Assembly (NCBI GenBank): GCA_016929735.1
Contig: JAFGID010000238.1
Span: 1 to 16,100 of the forward strand
Direction of reading: 5' to 3'
DNA length: 16,100 nucleotides
From: Ignavibacteriales bacterium
GTDB taxonomy: Bacteria; Bacteroidota; Ignavibacteria; Ignavibacteriales; Melioribacteraceae
Positions 7,713 through 14,253 of the stretch are shown here, in pieces; position 1 is the first letter of the stretch, and each line of letters begins with the position of its first letter. The notes under the pieces are model-generated. The model searched no databases. It worked only from the letters and a program-made list of their open reading frames with translations, and was not told where the DNA came from. A program made the translations under genes and the position numbers.

Positions 7713-8243
7713 TTATTTTCCTCTTTTTAGCTTATCCAAAACTTGAAATGTAATATCATAAGTATCATCAGAATATAATAAAACTGGCAGCGTATCAGTT
7801 TTATCAAGAATAAAATTCATTCCTTCAGATTTCGCAACTTCAGTAATCGCATTTCGAATTTTTAATTCTATCGGTCCAAAGAGCTCCGTTCTCTTCTGAT
7901 AAATTTCTCCTCCTTGTCCGAATTTTTTCTGCTCAAAATCTTTTATAGCTGCTTCTTGTTGAACTAAGCTTTGTTGCGCTGCCTGAATTTGTTCCTGTGT
8001 CATAGTCTCAAATTTTTGTTGATAACCTACATATTCGGTTTGAAGTGCCCTTGTCATACTATCTCTTTTAGCCGTCTGCACAGAAATCCAAGCATCTAAA
8101 TCACTTTGAGCTTTGATTGCTTCAGAAAATTGCTCTAGTATTACATCTGTATTAACAAAACCTATTTTTTGCCCATTTAACGTTTGAGCAAACGAAAGTG
8201 CATTGAATAAAAACAATGCGAGAATGAAAAGTTTAGTTTTCAC
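7713..8243 (-). CDS. ompH: OmpH/Skp-family periplasmic chaperone (first copy)
   Basis: 176 residues from a GTG start: signal peptide at 1-19 (basic KTK, hydrophobic core, SFA-Q), then GQKIGFVNTDVILEQF, a glutamine-rich coiled-coil arm (about 40-115), KKFGQGGE, and the C-terminal part with FILDKTDT and YDITFQVLDKLK. The GTG at 8243 was chosen because GAGG precedes it by five bases and because it places the basic residues directly before the signal core. A longer frame from 8300 would overlap the bamA end and put an extra basic stretch before the signal peptide. It lies directly after bamA, the usual place for skp. Expected role: periplasmic holdase for outer-membrane proteins destined for the neighbouring BamA. 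The arm is richer in glutamine and less charged than in the second copy, which may mean different clients. Confidence 0.9.
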   Translation of the reverse strand: MKTKLFILALFLFNALSFAQTLNGQKIGFVNTDVILEQFSEAIKAQSDLDAWISVQTAKRDSMTRALQTEYVGYQQKFETMTQEQIQAAQQSLVQQEAAIKDFEQKKFGQGGEIYQKRTELFGPIELKIRNAITEVAKSEGMNFILDKTDTLPVLLYSDDTYDITFQVLDKLKRGK

Positions 8244-8263
8244 TTTAACCTCAAGTTTATGTT

Positions 8264-10789
8264 TTAAAATCCTCTTCCAAATTGAAAATGAAATTCCCAT
8301 TGTGGTTCCTGTCCGTCAACGCTTTTTCTATCAAAGCCATAACCATAATCGAATCCGAGTAATCCAATTGGCATTATCATAATTCTTGCTCCTAAACCAA
8401 CAGATTTTTTCAAGTTAAAGAAATCAGTTTCCTTTAAGTTAAGAAATACATTTCCTGCTTCTGCAAATGCAATTAAATATATGGGTATTGGTTCCAATGT
8501 TAAAGCGGTTCTTAATTCCACTGTGTATTTAGTCATTACTCTTCCCCCAATGTTTCCAAAACCAGGTCCGACCGTTCTATCATCATATCCTCTTAAAGGA
8601 ACCGTGGCAATATATTGACCATTTCCACCCATAAAATAATATTCAAAAGGTTGTATGTAAGTACTTTTTGTTAACTCATCCATATAACCAAGCGAAATAT
8701 TTGTATATAAAGCAAATCTATTGCTATTAAACAACCTTTTGTAAATATCAGCATTAAATTCAAACTTGTAATAATCTACCTGCCCCGGTAAAAATGGTCC
8801 ACCCGATATTTGACCATGCAACGAAACTTTTGAACCTCTTGACGGAAAAATCGGGTTGTCTATATCCGAACGACTTATTGTCGCTCCCAAAGTGTACTGT
8901 CTTGACAATCCAGTTTGATAATAACTGCCACCATCAATTACGTCATTATATTGAAATCTGAAAAATCCCTGAATATAGAAAAAATTATCGGGCCATGATA
9001 ACCTTCGTCCAGATTTGAGCGTAAACCCTGTTTGTCTCAAATCGTAAATAAATCGTTGCCTCGTATCAAAGAGTTCAAAACCTACCATAGTTGGCGTATC
9101 AAGAAACCACGGTTCTGTAAACCCAATAGTAAAAGTTCTGTAATAATTATTAATTCCAAATTGCCAACTGAAGTTGAGAATTTGCCCACCCCCCATTTGA
9201 AATGGATGAGTAATTGAAAAATTTGTTAAAGTAAGTCCAAGAGCACCGCTAAACCCAAAGCTACCACTATAACCAACAGACGCATTAAAATAATCACTCG
9301 ATTTTTCTTCCACATTAAAGGTTAGAGCAACAGTGCTATCATCCACAGGTTTGTATGTTACTCCTTCTGTATTGGAATATAGTTTTTCTTGATTAAAATA
9401 ATTCAAATTCGCAAGTTGTTGAATGCTTGTAATAATATTTCCACGACTAAAATAATCACCAGGGACAATAAATAATTCTCTTCGGATTACTTTATCCATA
9501 GTTTTATCGTTTCCAGTAATTTCAACAGTTCCAACTTTAAATCTATAATTTTCAGCAACTTTTATTGTTATGTCGATTGAATCTGGGTTAACCTTTATTT
9601 CAACAGGTTCAAGATTGGCTGCTAAGTAACCGCTATTTTGATAAAGTGAAGATGCGTCTGATTGTTGTTCGTTAAAATATAAATTTTGTTGAAATTTTTC
9701 TAAATTATAGATATCGCCCTTTTCAAATCCTAATCTGTCCGAGAGCTCTTGAGAATCAAACACAGTATTACCTTCCCAAGAAATATTTCTAATTTTATAT
9801 TGATTACCTTCATAAACCGTAACGTAAATATCTAAATCCTCACTCTTATTGTAAAAATGTAGTGAGTCTCCCAAAATTTCAAAATCCCGGTAACCATTAT
9901 TAAAATAGAATTTTTTTAGTAATTCCTTATCTTTTTTATAATCATCTTTATTGAATGTAGAGCTACGCCAAAACTTCCACCATACATGAGGAGTTGTTTC
10001 GTCAAACTCATCAGCTAAATCATCGTCATCGAATGCCTCATTATTAATAAAATAAATATTTCGAACAGTAACCTCCTCTCCTTCTTCAATATAATAAACT
10101 AAAAGAGTTTTATCTTTAATTTTTGCTACTGGATCTACTTTAGAGGATGCATCATAATCATAAACAGTCTCGTATGTATCTTCCGTATCATTGACATTCT
10201 TCCAAGTAACAATCAATTCATCGTCATCAATTTCATGTGATAAATATCTATATTGTTCTGGATTTATCTGTGCATTCATTAATCCTTCTTCATCGTATAA
10301 CTTTTTCATTCTACTTTTAATCTTAAAAATTTCTTGTTGCGTTAAGACATGACCTTTGTCAATCCTTACTGCTTTATTAAGGTCATCATCATCAAGTTCA
10401 TCATAACCTTCAAAAATTACTTGTTCAAGTCGAGGATTTTCAGTTACCTTTATTAATAGAAACACACCATTCTCAATTTGCCTTTCAATAACAATTTGAA
10501 CATCAGAAAAAACTCTCAATTTCCATAACTTTTTTATTGCATTATTTGTTACATCGCCGGGTATCTCAATTTCATCTCCAACTCGTAACCCGCTGTTAGC
10601 AATTATCGTTGCTGCATCAGTTGTAACATTACCCTCAACAGAAACACCTAATATTGTAAAATTCTTTTGCTCGAATTGAGGGATAACAATATTTTGTGTC
10701 ACTATCCACAAGGATAAACAGATAAAAATTAAATTCTTTAGTTCTCTAAGATTTAGAGATTTTTTCTCTTTTAATTTGTTGACTAACAC
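8264..10789 (-). CDS. bamA: Outer membrane protein assembly factor BamA
   Basis: Omp85-family barrel that inserts beta-barrel proteins into the outer membrane. From the GTG at 10789 it has 841 residues: signal peptide (hydrophobic at about 19-36), POTRA1 44-118 (VSVEGN), POTRA2 121-238, POTRA3 241-331, POTRA4 332-415 (ISWEGNTVFD), POTRA5 417-498 (VEITGNDKT), and the barrel from about 499 with LRGYDD at 732-737, which matches the conserved VRGF/Y loop-6 motif, and a terminal phenylalanine (GRGF), the usual outer-membrane protein ending. POTRA2 is about 40 residues longer than usual and acidic. No ATG fits: the frame opens with TTG at 10834 and ATG at 10831, but GAAGG seven bases before the GTG at 10789 favours that one. 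It overlaps uppS by 44 bases. The start is the uncertain point; the identity is not. Confidence 0.95.
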   Translation of the reverse strand: MLVNKLKEKKSLNLRELKNLIFICLSLWIVTQNIVIPQFEQKNFTILGVSVEGNVTTDAATIIANSGLRVGDEIEIPGDVTNNAIKKLWKLRVFSDVQIVIERQIENGVFLLIKVTENPRLEQVIFEGYDELDDDDLNKAVRIDKGHVLTQQEIFKIKSRMKKLYDEEGLMNAQINPEQYRYLSHEIDDDELIVTWKNVNDTEDTYETVYDYDASSKVDPVAKIKDKTLLVYYIEEGEEVTVRNIYFINNEAFDDDDLADEFDETTPHVWWKFWRSSTFNKDDYKKDKELLKKFYFNNGYRDFEILGDSLHFYNKSEDLDIYVTVYEGNQYKIRNISWEGNTVFDSQELSDRLGFEKGDIYNLEKFQQNLYFNEQQSDASSLYQNSGYLAANLEPVEIKVNPDSIDITIKVAENYRFKVGTVEITGNDKTMDKVIRRELFIVPGDYFSRGNIITSIQQLANLNYFNQEKLYSNTEGVTYKPVDDSTVALTFNVEEKSSDYFNASVGYSGSFGFSGALGLTLTNFSITHPFQMGGGQILNFSWQFGINNYYRTFTIGFTEPWFLDTPTMVGFELFDTRQRFIYDLRQTGFTLKSGRRLSWPDNFFYIQGFFRFQYNDVIDGGSYYQTGLSRQYTLGATISRSDIDNPIFPSRGSKVSLHGQISGGPFLPGQVDYYKFEFNADIYKRLFNSNRFALYTNISLGYMDELTKSTYIQPFEYYFMGGNGQYIATVPLRGYDDRTVGPGFGNIGGRVMTKYTVELRTALTLEPIPIYLIAFAEAGNVFLNLKETDFFNLKKSVGLGARIMIMPIGLLGFDYGYGFDRKSVDGQEPQWEFHFQFGRGF

Positions 10790-11525
10790 GACCAAACCTT
10801 CTTTCTCTACTTTGAAAATCCTTAATAGCATCAATTAGGTTTTTAGTTCCAAATGCGGGCCACAGAACATCGGTAACGTAAATTTCCGAATAAGCAATTT
10901 GCCACAAAAGAAAATTACTAATTCTTAATTCCCCCCCACTCCGAATAAGCAAGTCGGGTTCCGGCATTCCCCGCGTTGTTAAATTTTCAGATACTAATTT
11001 CTCGTTGATGTCTTTAAGCTCAATTATATTGTTTTTATACTGAGCACTTATATTCTTTATTGCTTCTATTAGTTCCCATCTGCCACTATAACTTAGGGCT
11101 AAATTTAATACCATTTTAGTGTTGTTTTTTGTCTTCTCAACAGCTTCGATTAATTCCTTCTGAACAACTTTAGGCAGTGAAGAAATGTTACCGATAAATG
11201 TTAGTTTAATATTATTTGCATGAAGTTCGTTTGTTTCGATTTGTAATGATTTAACAATTAGTCTCATTAGAACAGAAACTTCCGATTGAGGACGATTCCA
11301 ATTCTCGGTTGAAAAAGTATAAAGGGTTAAAAATTGTACGCCTAAGTTTGCACAACCTTCAACAATCCTTCTGACGGTCTCGACTCCCTTTCTATGTCCT
11401 ATAGCACGGGGCAAACCCTTGTTTATTGCCCACCTACCATTACCGTCCATTATAATTGCAATATGTTTTGGGATATTACCTTTTTTCTTCAGATTTTCTA
11501 TTTCTTGAAGTTCTTTTATAATCAT
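10746..11525 (-). CDS. uppS: Isoprenyl transferase (undecaprenyl diphosphate synthase)
   Basis: 259-residue cis-prenyltransferase that condenses isopentenyl diphosphate onto farnesyl diphosphate to give the C55 carrier used for peptidoglycan and O-antigen. Motifs: IAIIMDGNGRWA with the catalytic aspartate D27, GHRKG at 43-47, LYTFSTENWNRP at 68-79, and the C-terminal signature from about 185 to 216 (TRGMPEPDLLIRSGGE, then LWQIAYSEIY). This is the first gene of the long envelope run and stands behind the divergent promoter region. The ATG at 11525 has no visible Shine-Dalgarno sequence. Its 3' end overlaps bamA; in many Gram-negative genomes uppS is followed by cdsA and rseP before bamA, and both are missing here. 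Confidence 0.96.
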   Translation of the reverse strand: MIIKELQEIENLKKKGNIPKHIAIIMDGNGRWAINKGLPRAIGHRKGVETVRRIVEGCANLGVQFLTLYTFSTENWNRPQSEVSVLMRLIVKSLQIETNELHANNIKLTFIGNISSLPKVVQKELIEAVEKTKNNTKMVLNLALSYSGRWELIEAIKNISAQYKNNIIELKDINEKLVSENLTTRGMPEPDLLIRSGGELRISNFLLWQIAYSEIYVTDVLWPAFGTKNLIDAIKDFQSRERRFGRVSQQIKREKISKS

Positions 11526-11550
11526 TTAATAATATTTATTTTTAGAATAG

Positions 11551-11582
11551 CAAAAATATATGACAATACTTAAATAATCAAG
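11551..11582 (-). promoter_or_regulatory. Candidate Bacteroidota-type promoter for the uppS-bamA-lpx envelope run
   Basis: On the minus strand CTTG (11582-11579) and TATTTTTG (11558-11551) are 20 bases apart. The second box fits the TAnnTTTG -7 consensus of the Bacteroidota primary sigma factor, and the first is one base off its TTTG -33 box. Transcription would start roughly 20 bases before the uppS ATG. The surrounding DNA is very AT-rich, so chance matches are possible. Confidence 0.45.
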
Positions 11583-11667
11583 GTATTAAAACATTATATT
11601 TTAATAACTTAAAAATATTTCATATACTAATTACTTGAAAAATAAACAGTTAGTTTTAACAAATCAT

Positions 11668-11675
11668 TATATTTG
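11668..11675 (+). promoter_or_regulatory. Candidate -7 box for gatB
   Basis: TATATTTG fits TAnnTTTG and would place the transcript start about 15-20 bases before the gatB ATG at 11699. No good TTTG is found at the -33 distance, so this call is weaker than the minus-strand one. Confidence 0.3.
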
Positions 11676-11698
11676 TATTTAAAATTTACAATTTTTAT

Positions 11699-13135
11699 AT
11701 GAATTCTAATTATGAAGCCGTAATTGGGTTGGAAGTTCATGCTCAATTACTAACAAAAAGCAAGATATTCTGTAGTTGTTCAACTGAATTCGGTTCTCTG
11801 CCCAACACTAATGTTTGCCCAATTTGTTTAGGGCATCCAGGTGTGCTACCCGTATTGAATTTACATGCTTTAGAATTTATTATCAGAATGGGTTTGGCAA
11901 CTGGCTGTTCTGTCAATACACAAAGCATTTTTGCAAGAAAAAATTATTTTTACCCCGACTTACCTAAGGGATATCAAATATCTCAATTTGAAAAACCAGT
12001 TTGCGAAAATGGTTATATCGAAATTGAAGAAAATAAAAATATTCGAATAAAAAGAATCCATTTAGAAGAAGATGCTGGAAAGTTGATTCATGAACATGGA
12101 AATGTTTCTCTCGTTGATGTAAATAGATGTGGCGTCCCATTAATTGAAATTGTAAGTGAACCCGATATACATTCCTCAAAAGATGCAGTAACTTATCTCA
12201 CAAAACTTCGACAAATTTTAATTTATCTTGGTATTTGTGATGGTAACATGGAGGAGGGCTCACTCAGATGCGATGCAAATATATCAGTAAGACAAAAAGG
12301 TGAAGTAGCGCTTGGTACAAGAACTGAAGTTAAGAATATGAATTCCTTTAAAAATGTTGAAGCTGCTATAAAGCATGAAATAAACAGACAAATAGGAATA
12401 ATCGAAGAAGGAAACAAAGTAGTTCAGGAAACTTTGCTCTGGAATGCAGAATTAAATGAATCAATATCAATGCGCGGAAAGGAACAAGCTCATGATTACA
12501 GATATTTTCCCGAACCCGATTTAGAACCTATGATTATAAGTGATGAATGGAAACAACAAATCAAATCGACAATTCCAGAATTACCAGATGAAAAGAAAAA
12601 AAGGTTTTGTAGCGAATATAAACTTCCCAAATATGATGCTGAAATACTAACATCGTCAAGAGAACTAGCCAATTATTATGAGAAAGTTGTTCAAGTTACA
12701 CAGAATTATAAAGCAGCAAGTAATTGGATTATGAGTGATGTATTAAAAATAATCAATGAAAGAAAAATTGCTATAAACGAATTTTCAATTTCTGCAGAAA
12801 ATCTCGGACGCTTAATAAACTTAATAACAGGAAACAAAATTAACGGAAAAATTGCTAAAAAAGTCTTTGAATTGATGTTATTAGAGAATAAAACTCCAGA
12901 GGATATAGTCCAAGAAAAGAAATTACTTCAAATTACTGATACTTGTGCTATTGAAAATATCGTGGAAGATATAATTCAAAAAAGTCCCGAACAAGTCGAA
13001 GATTACTTAGCTGGCAAAGAAAAAATCATTGGCTATTTTGTGGGTAAAGTTATGGCTGTTACAAAAGGCAAAGCAAATCCGCAAATAGTTAATGAAATTC
13101 TAATTAAAAAACTCAACAAAAAAAGACATATATAA
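11699..13135 (+). CDS. gatB: Aspartyl/glutamyl-tRNA(Asn/Gln) amidotransferase subunit B
   Basis: 478 residues, the normal GatB length. GatB with GatA and GatC converts Glu-tRNA(Gln) and/or Asp-tRNA(Asn) to the amidated forms; GatB carries the kinase/transamidation site that activates the mischarged aminoacyl end. Seen: YEAVIGLEVHAQL at 5-17, the zinc-site cysteines C25, C27, C40 and C43, EEGSLRCDANISVR at about 185-198, TRTEVKNMNSF near 207-217, HDYRYFPEPDLEP at about 265-277, and the C-terminal YqeY-like helical tail from about 310. It is the only plus-strand gene of the window and is not next to gatA or gatC. Its ATG has no Shine-Dalgarno and its stop runs directly into a terminator stem. 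Confidence 0.97.
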   Translation: MNSNYEAVIGLEVHAQLLTKSKIFCSCSTEFGSLPNTNVCPICLGHPGVLPVLNLHALEFIIRMGLATGCSVNTQSIFARKNYFYPDLPKGYQISQFEKPVCENGYIEIEENKNIRIKRIHLEEDAGKLIHEHGNVSLVDVNRCGVPLIEIVSEPDIHSSKDAVTYLTKLRQILIYLGICDGNMEEGSLRCDANISVRQKGEVALGTRTEVKNMNSFKNVEAAIKHEINRQIGIIEEGNKVVQETLLWNAELNESISMRGKEQAHDYRYFPEPDLEPMIISDEWKQQIKSTIPELPDEKKKRFCSEYKLPKYDAEILTSSRELANYYEKVVQVTQNYKAASNWIMSDVLKIINERKIAINEFSISAENLGRLINLITGNKINGKIAKKVFELMLLENKTPEDIVQEKKLLQITDTCAIENIVEDIIQKSPEQVEDYLAGKEKIIGYFVGKVMAVTKGKANPQIVNEILIKKLNKKRHI

Positions 13136-13136
13136 A

Positions 13137-13168
13137 AAAACCGTCTCAGAAAATTTTGAGACGGTTTT
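13137..13168. terminator. Bidirectional rho-independent terminator shared by gatB and the basic micro-genes
   Basis: A perfect 12-bp stem, 13137-13148 with 13157-13168 (core ACCGTCTCA/TGAGACGGT), encloses an 8-base loop GAAAATTT. On the plus strand it starts one base after the gatB stop and ends in TTTT. On the minus strand the stem is followed by a longer T run (complement of the A run at 13134-13140), so it should be stronger for the micro-genes, whose last stop lies about 28 bases upstream of the stem. Confidence 0.88.
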
Positions 13169-13195
13169 CGAAATCTGAAATCACTTGATTCAGAT

Positions 13196-13306
13196 TTATT
13201 TCTTCTTAGCTGTTTTTTTAGCTGCAGGTTTTTTTGTAACTTTTTTCTTAGCTACAGGTTTTTTTGCAACTTTTTTCTTAGCTGCAGGTTTTTTTGCTGC
13301 TGGCAT
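13196..13306 (-). CDS. Lysine/alanine-rich micro-protein, histone H1-tail-like (second copy)
   Basis: 36 residues composed only of M, P, A, K, V and T; about half are lysine. After MPA come three 10-residue units (AKKPAAKKKV, AKKPVAKKKV, TKKPAAKKTA; residues 4-33) and a KKK end. The units are also seen as 30-base repeats (13208-13297); the first two differ by one base. Such sequences resemble the C-terminal tails of H1-like bacterial proteins (AlgP, Hc1/Hc2 type), which bind nucleic acid through charge, so DNA or RNA binding is inferred. GGGA lies six bases before the ATG at 13306; an in-frame ATG four codons earlier (13318) would give MGFIMPAAKK. It lies 67 bases after the first copy and before the shared terminator. 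The coding call rests on the intact frame, the paralogous neighbour and the start signals. Confidence 0.72.
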   Translation of the reverse strand: MPAAKKPAAKKKVAKKPVAKKKVTKKPAAKKTAKKK

Positions 13307-13373
13307 AATAAATCCCATTAATTATTAGTAAATAGTTATTTAAGAGAATTTTAGAAAATAGTTAAAGAATAAA

Positions 13374-13481
13374 TTATTTCTTTTTAGCTGTTTTCTTTGC
13401 TAATGTTTTCTTTGCAGCTGGTTTTTTAGTTGCTGTTTTTTTTGCTACTGCTTTTTTAGCTGCTGGTTTTTTACAAGCCAT
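13374..13481 (-). CDS. Lysine/alanine-rich micro-protein, histone H1-tail-like (first copy)
   Basis: 35 residues, MACKKPAAKK at the start and KKTAKKK at the end. Residues 4-33 are two copies of a 15-residue unit, KKPAAKK[AT][VL]AKKTA[TK]. It has the same KKPAAKK core as the second copy but a different repeat length, and a single cysteine at position 3 that the other lacks. A good Shine-Dalgarno, GGAG, lies five bases before the ATG, and a TTTG-N21-TATTTTTG promoter candidate lies about 80 bases upstream. With no folded domain, a role as a nucleoid- or RNA-binding polycation is inferred from composition only. Homologues of this kind are usually missed because of size and low complexity. Confidence 0.75.
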   Translation of the reverse strand: MACKKPAAKKAVAKKTATKKPAAKKTLAKKTAKKK

Positions 13482-13560
13482 GATTACTCCGAAAATCTTG
13501 ATATATGTTAATTTATAGTAATTATTTTCAATGCAATTTATTTTTAAAAGGATTAAAAAT

Positions 13561-13593
13561 CAAAAATATTAATTGTTGCATAAATCTTTCAAA
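13561..13593 (-). promoter_or_regulatory. Candidate Bacteroidota-type promoter for the two basic micro-genes
   Basis: Minus strand TTTG (13593-13590), 21 bases, then TATTTTTG (13568-13561): exact matches to both boxes of the Bacteroidota primary promoter. The same -7 octamer occurs before uppS. The transcript would have a leader of about 70 bases before the first micro-gene, so these genes need not depend on the rib operon upstream. Confidence 0.5.
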
Positions 13594-13690
13594 ATTTTAA
13601 AGAACAATAAGTTTATTTTTTAATTATTATAATATTTTTAATAATTAACTAATGAAAAAGTAATAAATTATTTTAAATAAAGCAATAGTT

Positions 13691-13743
13691 TATCAATTAG
13701 TTTAAAAAATATATTTTTTAGCATAAATTTACACTAATTGATA
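13691..13743. repeat. 11-bp inverted repeat enclosing an 18-bp AT palindrome, downstream of ribH
   Basis: TATCAATTAGT (13691-13701) is perfectly complementary to ACTAATTGATA (13733-13743), with 31 bases between. Inside lies a perfect palindrome TAAAAAATATATTTTTTA at 13703-13720. The element begins 26 bases after the ribH stop. No T run follows on the minus strand, so it is not a standard terminator. It may be a 3' mRNA structure of the rib operon or a protein-binding site; in DNA this AT-rich (the 287 bases of 13482-13768 hold nothing else I can support beyond the promoter) chance is a real alternative. Confidence 0.4.
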
Positions 13744-13768
13744 TATCAGACAAAATAGTTCTGTTTAT

Positions 13769-14236
13769 TCATTCCAGTTTTTTAAACAAATCAGCCATTT
13801 CGATTGCTGACAAGGCAGCATCCCACCCCTTGTTCCCGGATTTTGTACCTGCTCTTTCGATTGCTTGTTCAATATTATCTGAAGTAATAATACCATAAAT
13901 TATTGGAACCCCCGTCTCTAAACTTGCAGTTGCAATTCCCTTTGATACTTCTGATGCAACAAAATCAAAGTGGGGGGTAGACCCTCTTATAATTGCACCC
14001 AGACATATGACTGCATCATAATTATTTTTCTGTGCTATTTTTTTTGCCGCTAGTGGAATTTCAAAAGAGCCTGGTGTCCATACAATATCAATATCTTTTT
14101 CAAGACAATCATGACGGTTCAAACAATCAAGTGCCCCTGTCAATAATTTGTTTGATATAAATTCATTAAATCTGCTAATAACTATTGCGAATTTTTTTTC
14201 TTTAGCAGATAAAAAACCTTGAATAATATTTGCCAT
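13769..14236 (-). CDS. ribH: 6,7-dimethyl-8-ribityllumazine synthase
   Basis: Penultimate riboflavin step: joins 5-amino-6-ribitylaminouracil with 3,4-dihydroxy-2-butanone 4-phosphate. 155 residues, the usual size of the subunit that builds pentamers or 60-mer capsids. Seen: VISRFNEFIS at about 19-28, the substrate loop; PGSFEIPLAAK at about 55-65; GAIIRGSTPHFDFV with the catalytic histidine H89; and GTKSGNKGWDAA near the end. Of two close ATGs, 14236 is preferred, since GAGG lies seven bases before it but only one base before the ATG at 14242. It follows ribBA after 17 bases and is the last gene of the rib operon in the window. Confidence 0.97.
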   Translation of the reverse strand: MANIIQGFLSAKEKKFAIVISRFNEFISNKLLTGALDCLNRHDCLEKDIDIVWTPGSFEIPLAAKKIAQKNNYDAVICLGAIIRGSTPHFDFVASEVSKGIATASLETGVPIIYGIITSDNIEQAIERAGTKSGNKGWDAALSAIEMADLFKKLE

Positions 14237-14253
14237 TTTCATTCCTCAAAAAT

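Noticed and set aside
11526..11698. tRNA or small RNA gene in the uppS-gatB intergenic region
   Set aside because: No cloverleaf, GC-rich stem or T-arm consensus is visible; only promoter-like boxes.
13196..13481. Direct repeats with a GCTGCAGG/TTTTTTG pattern that look like a CRISPR or satellite array
   Set aside because: The period is a multiple of three, there are no unique spacers, and the repeats translate to KKPAAKK units within two open frames.
13620..13648. TAATTATT/AATAATTA inverted repeat as a regulatory site
   Set aside because: Composed only of A and T in DNA of very high AT content; expected by chance.
13744..13768. Terminator directly after ribH (CAGA/TCTG hairpin)
   Set aside because: Only four base pairs with a long loop and no T run on the minus strand.
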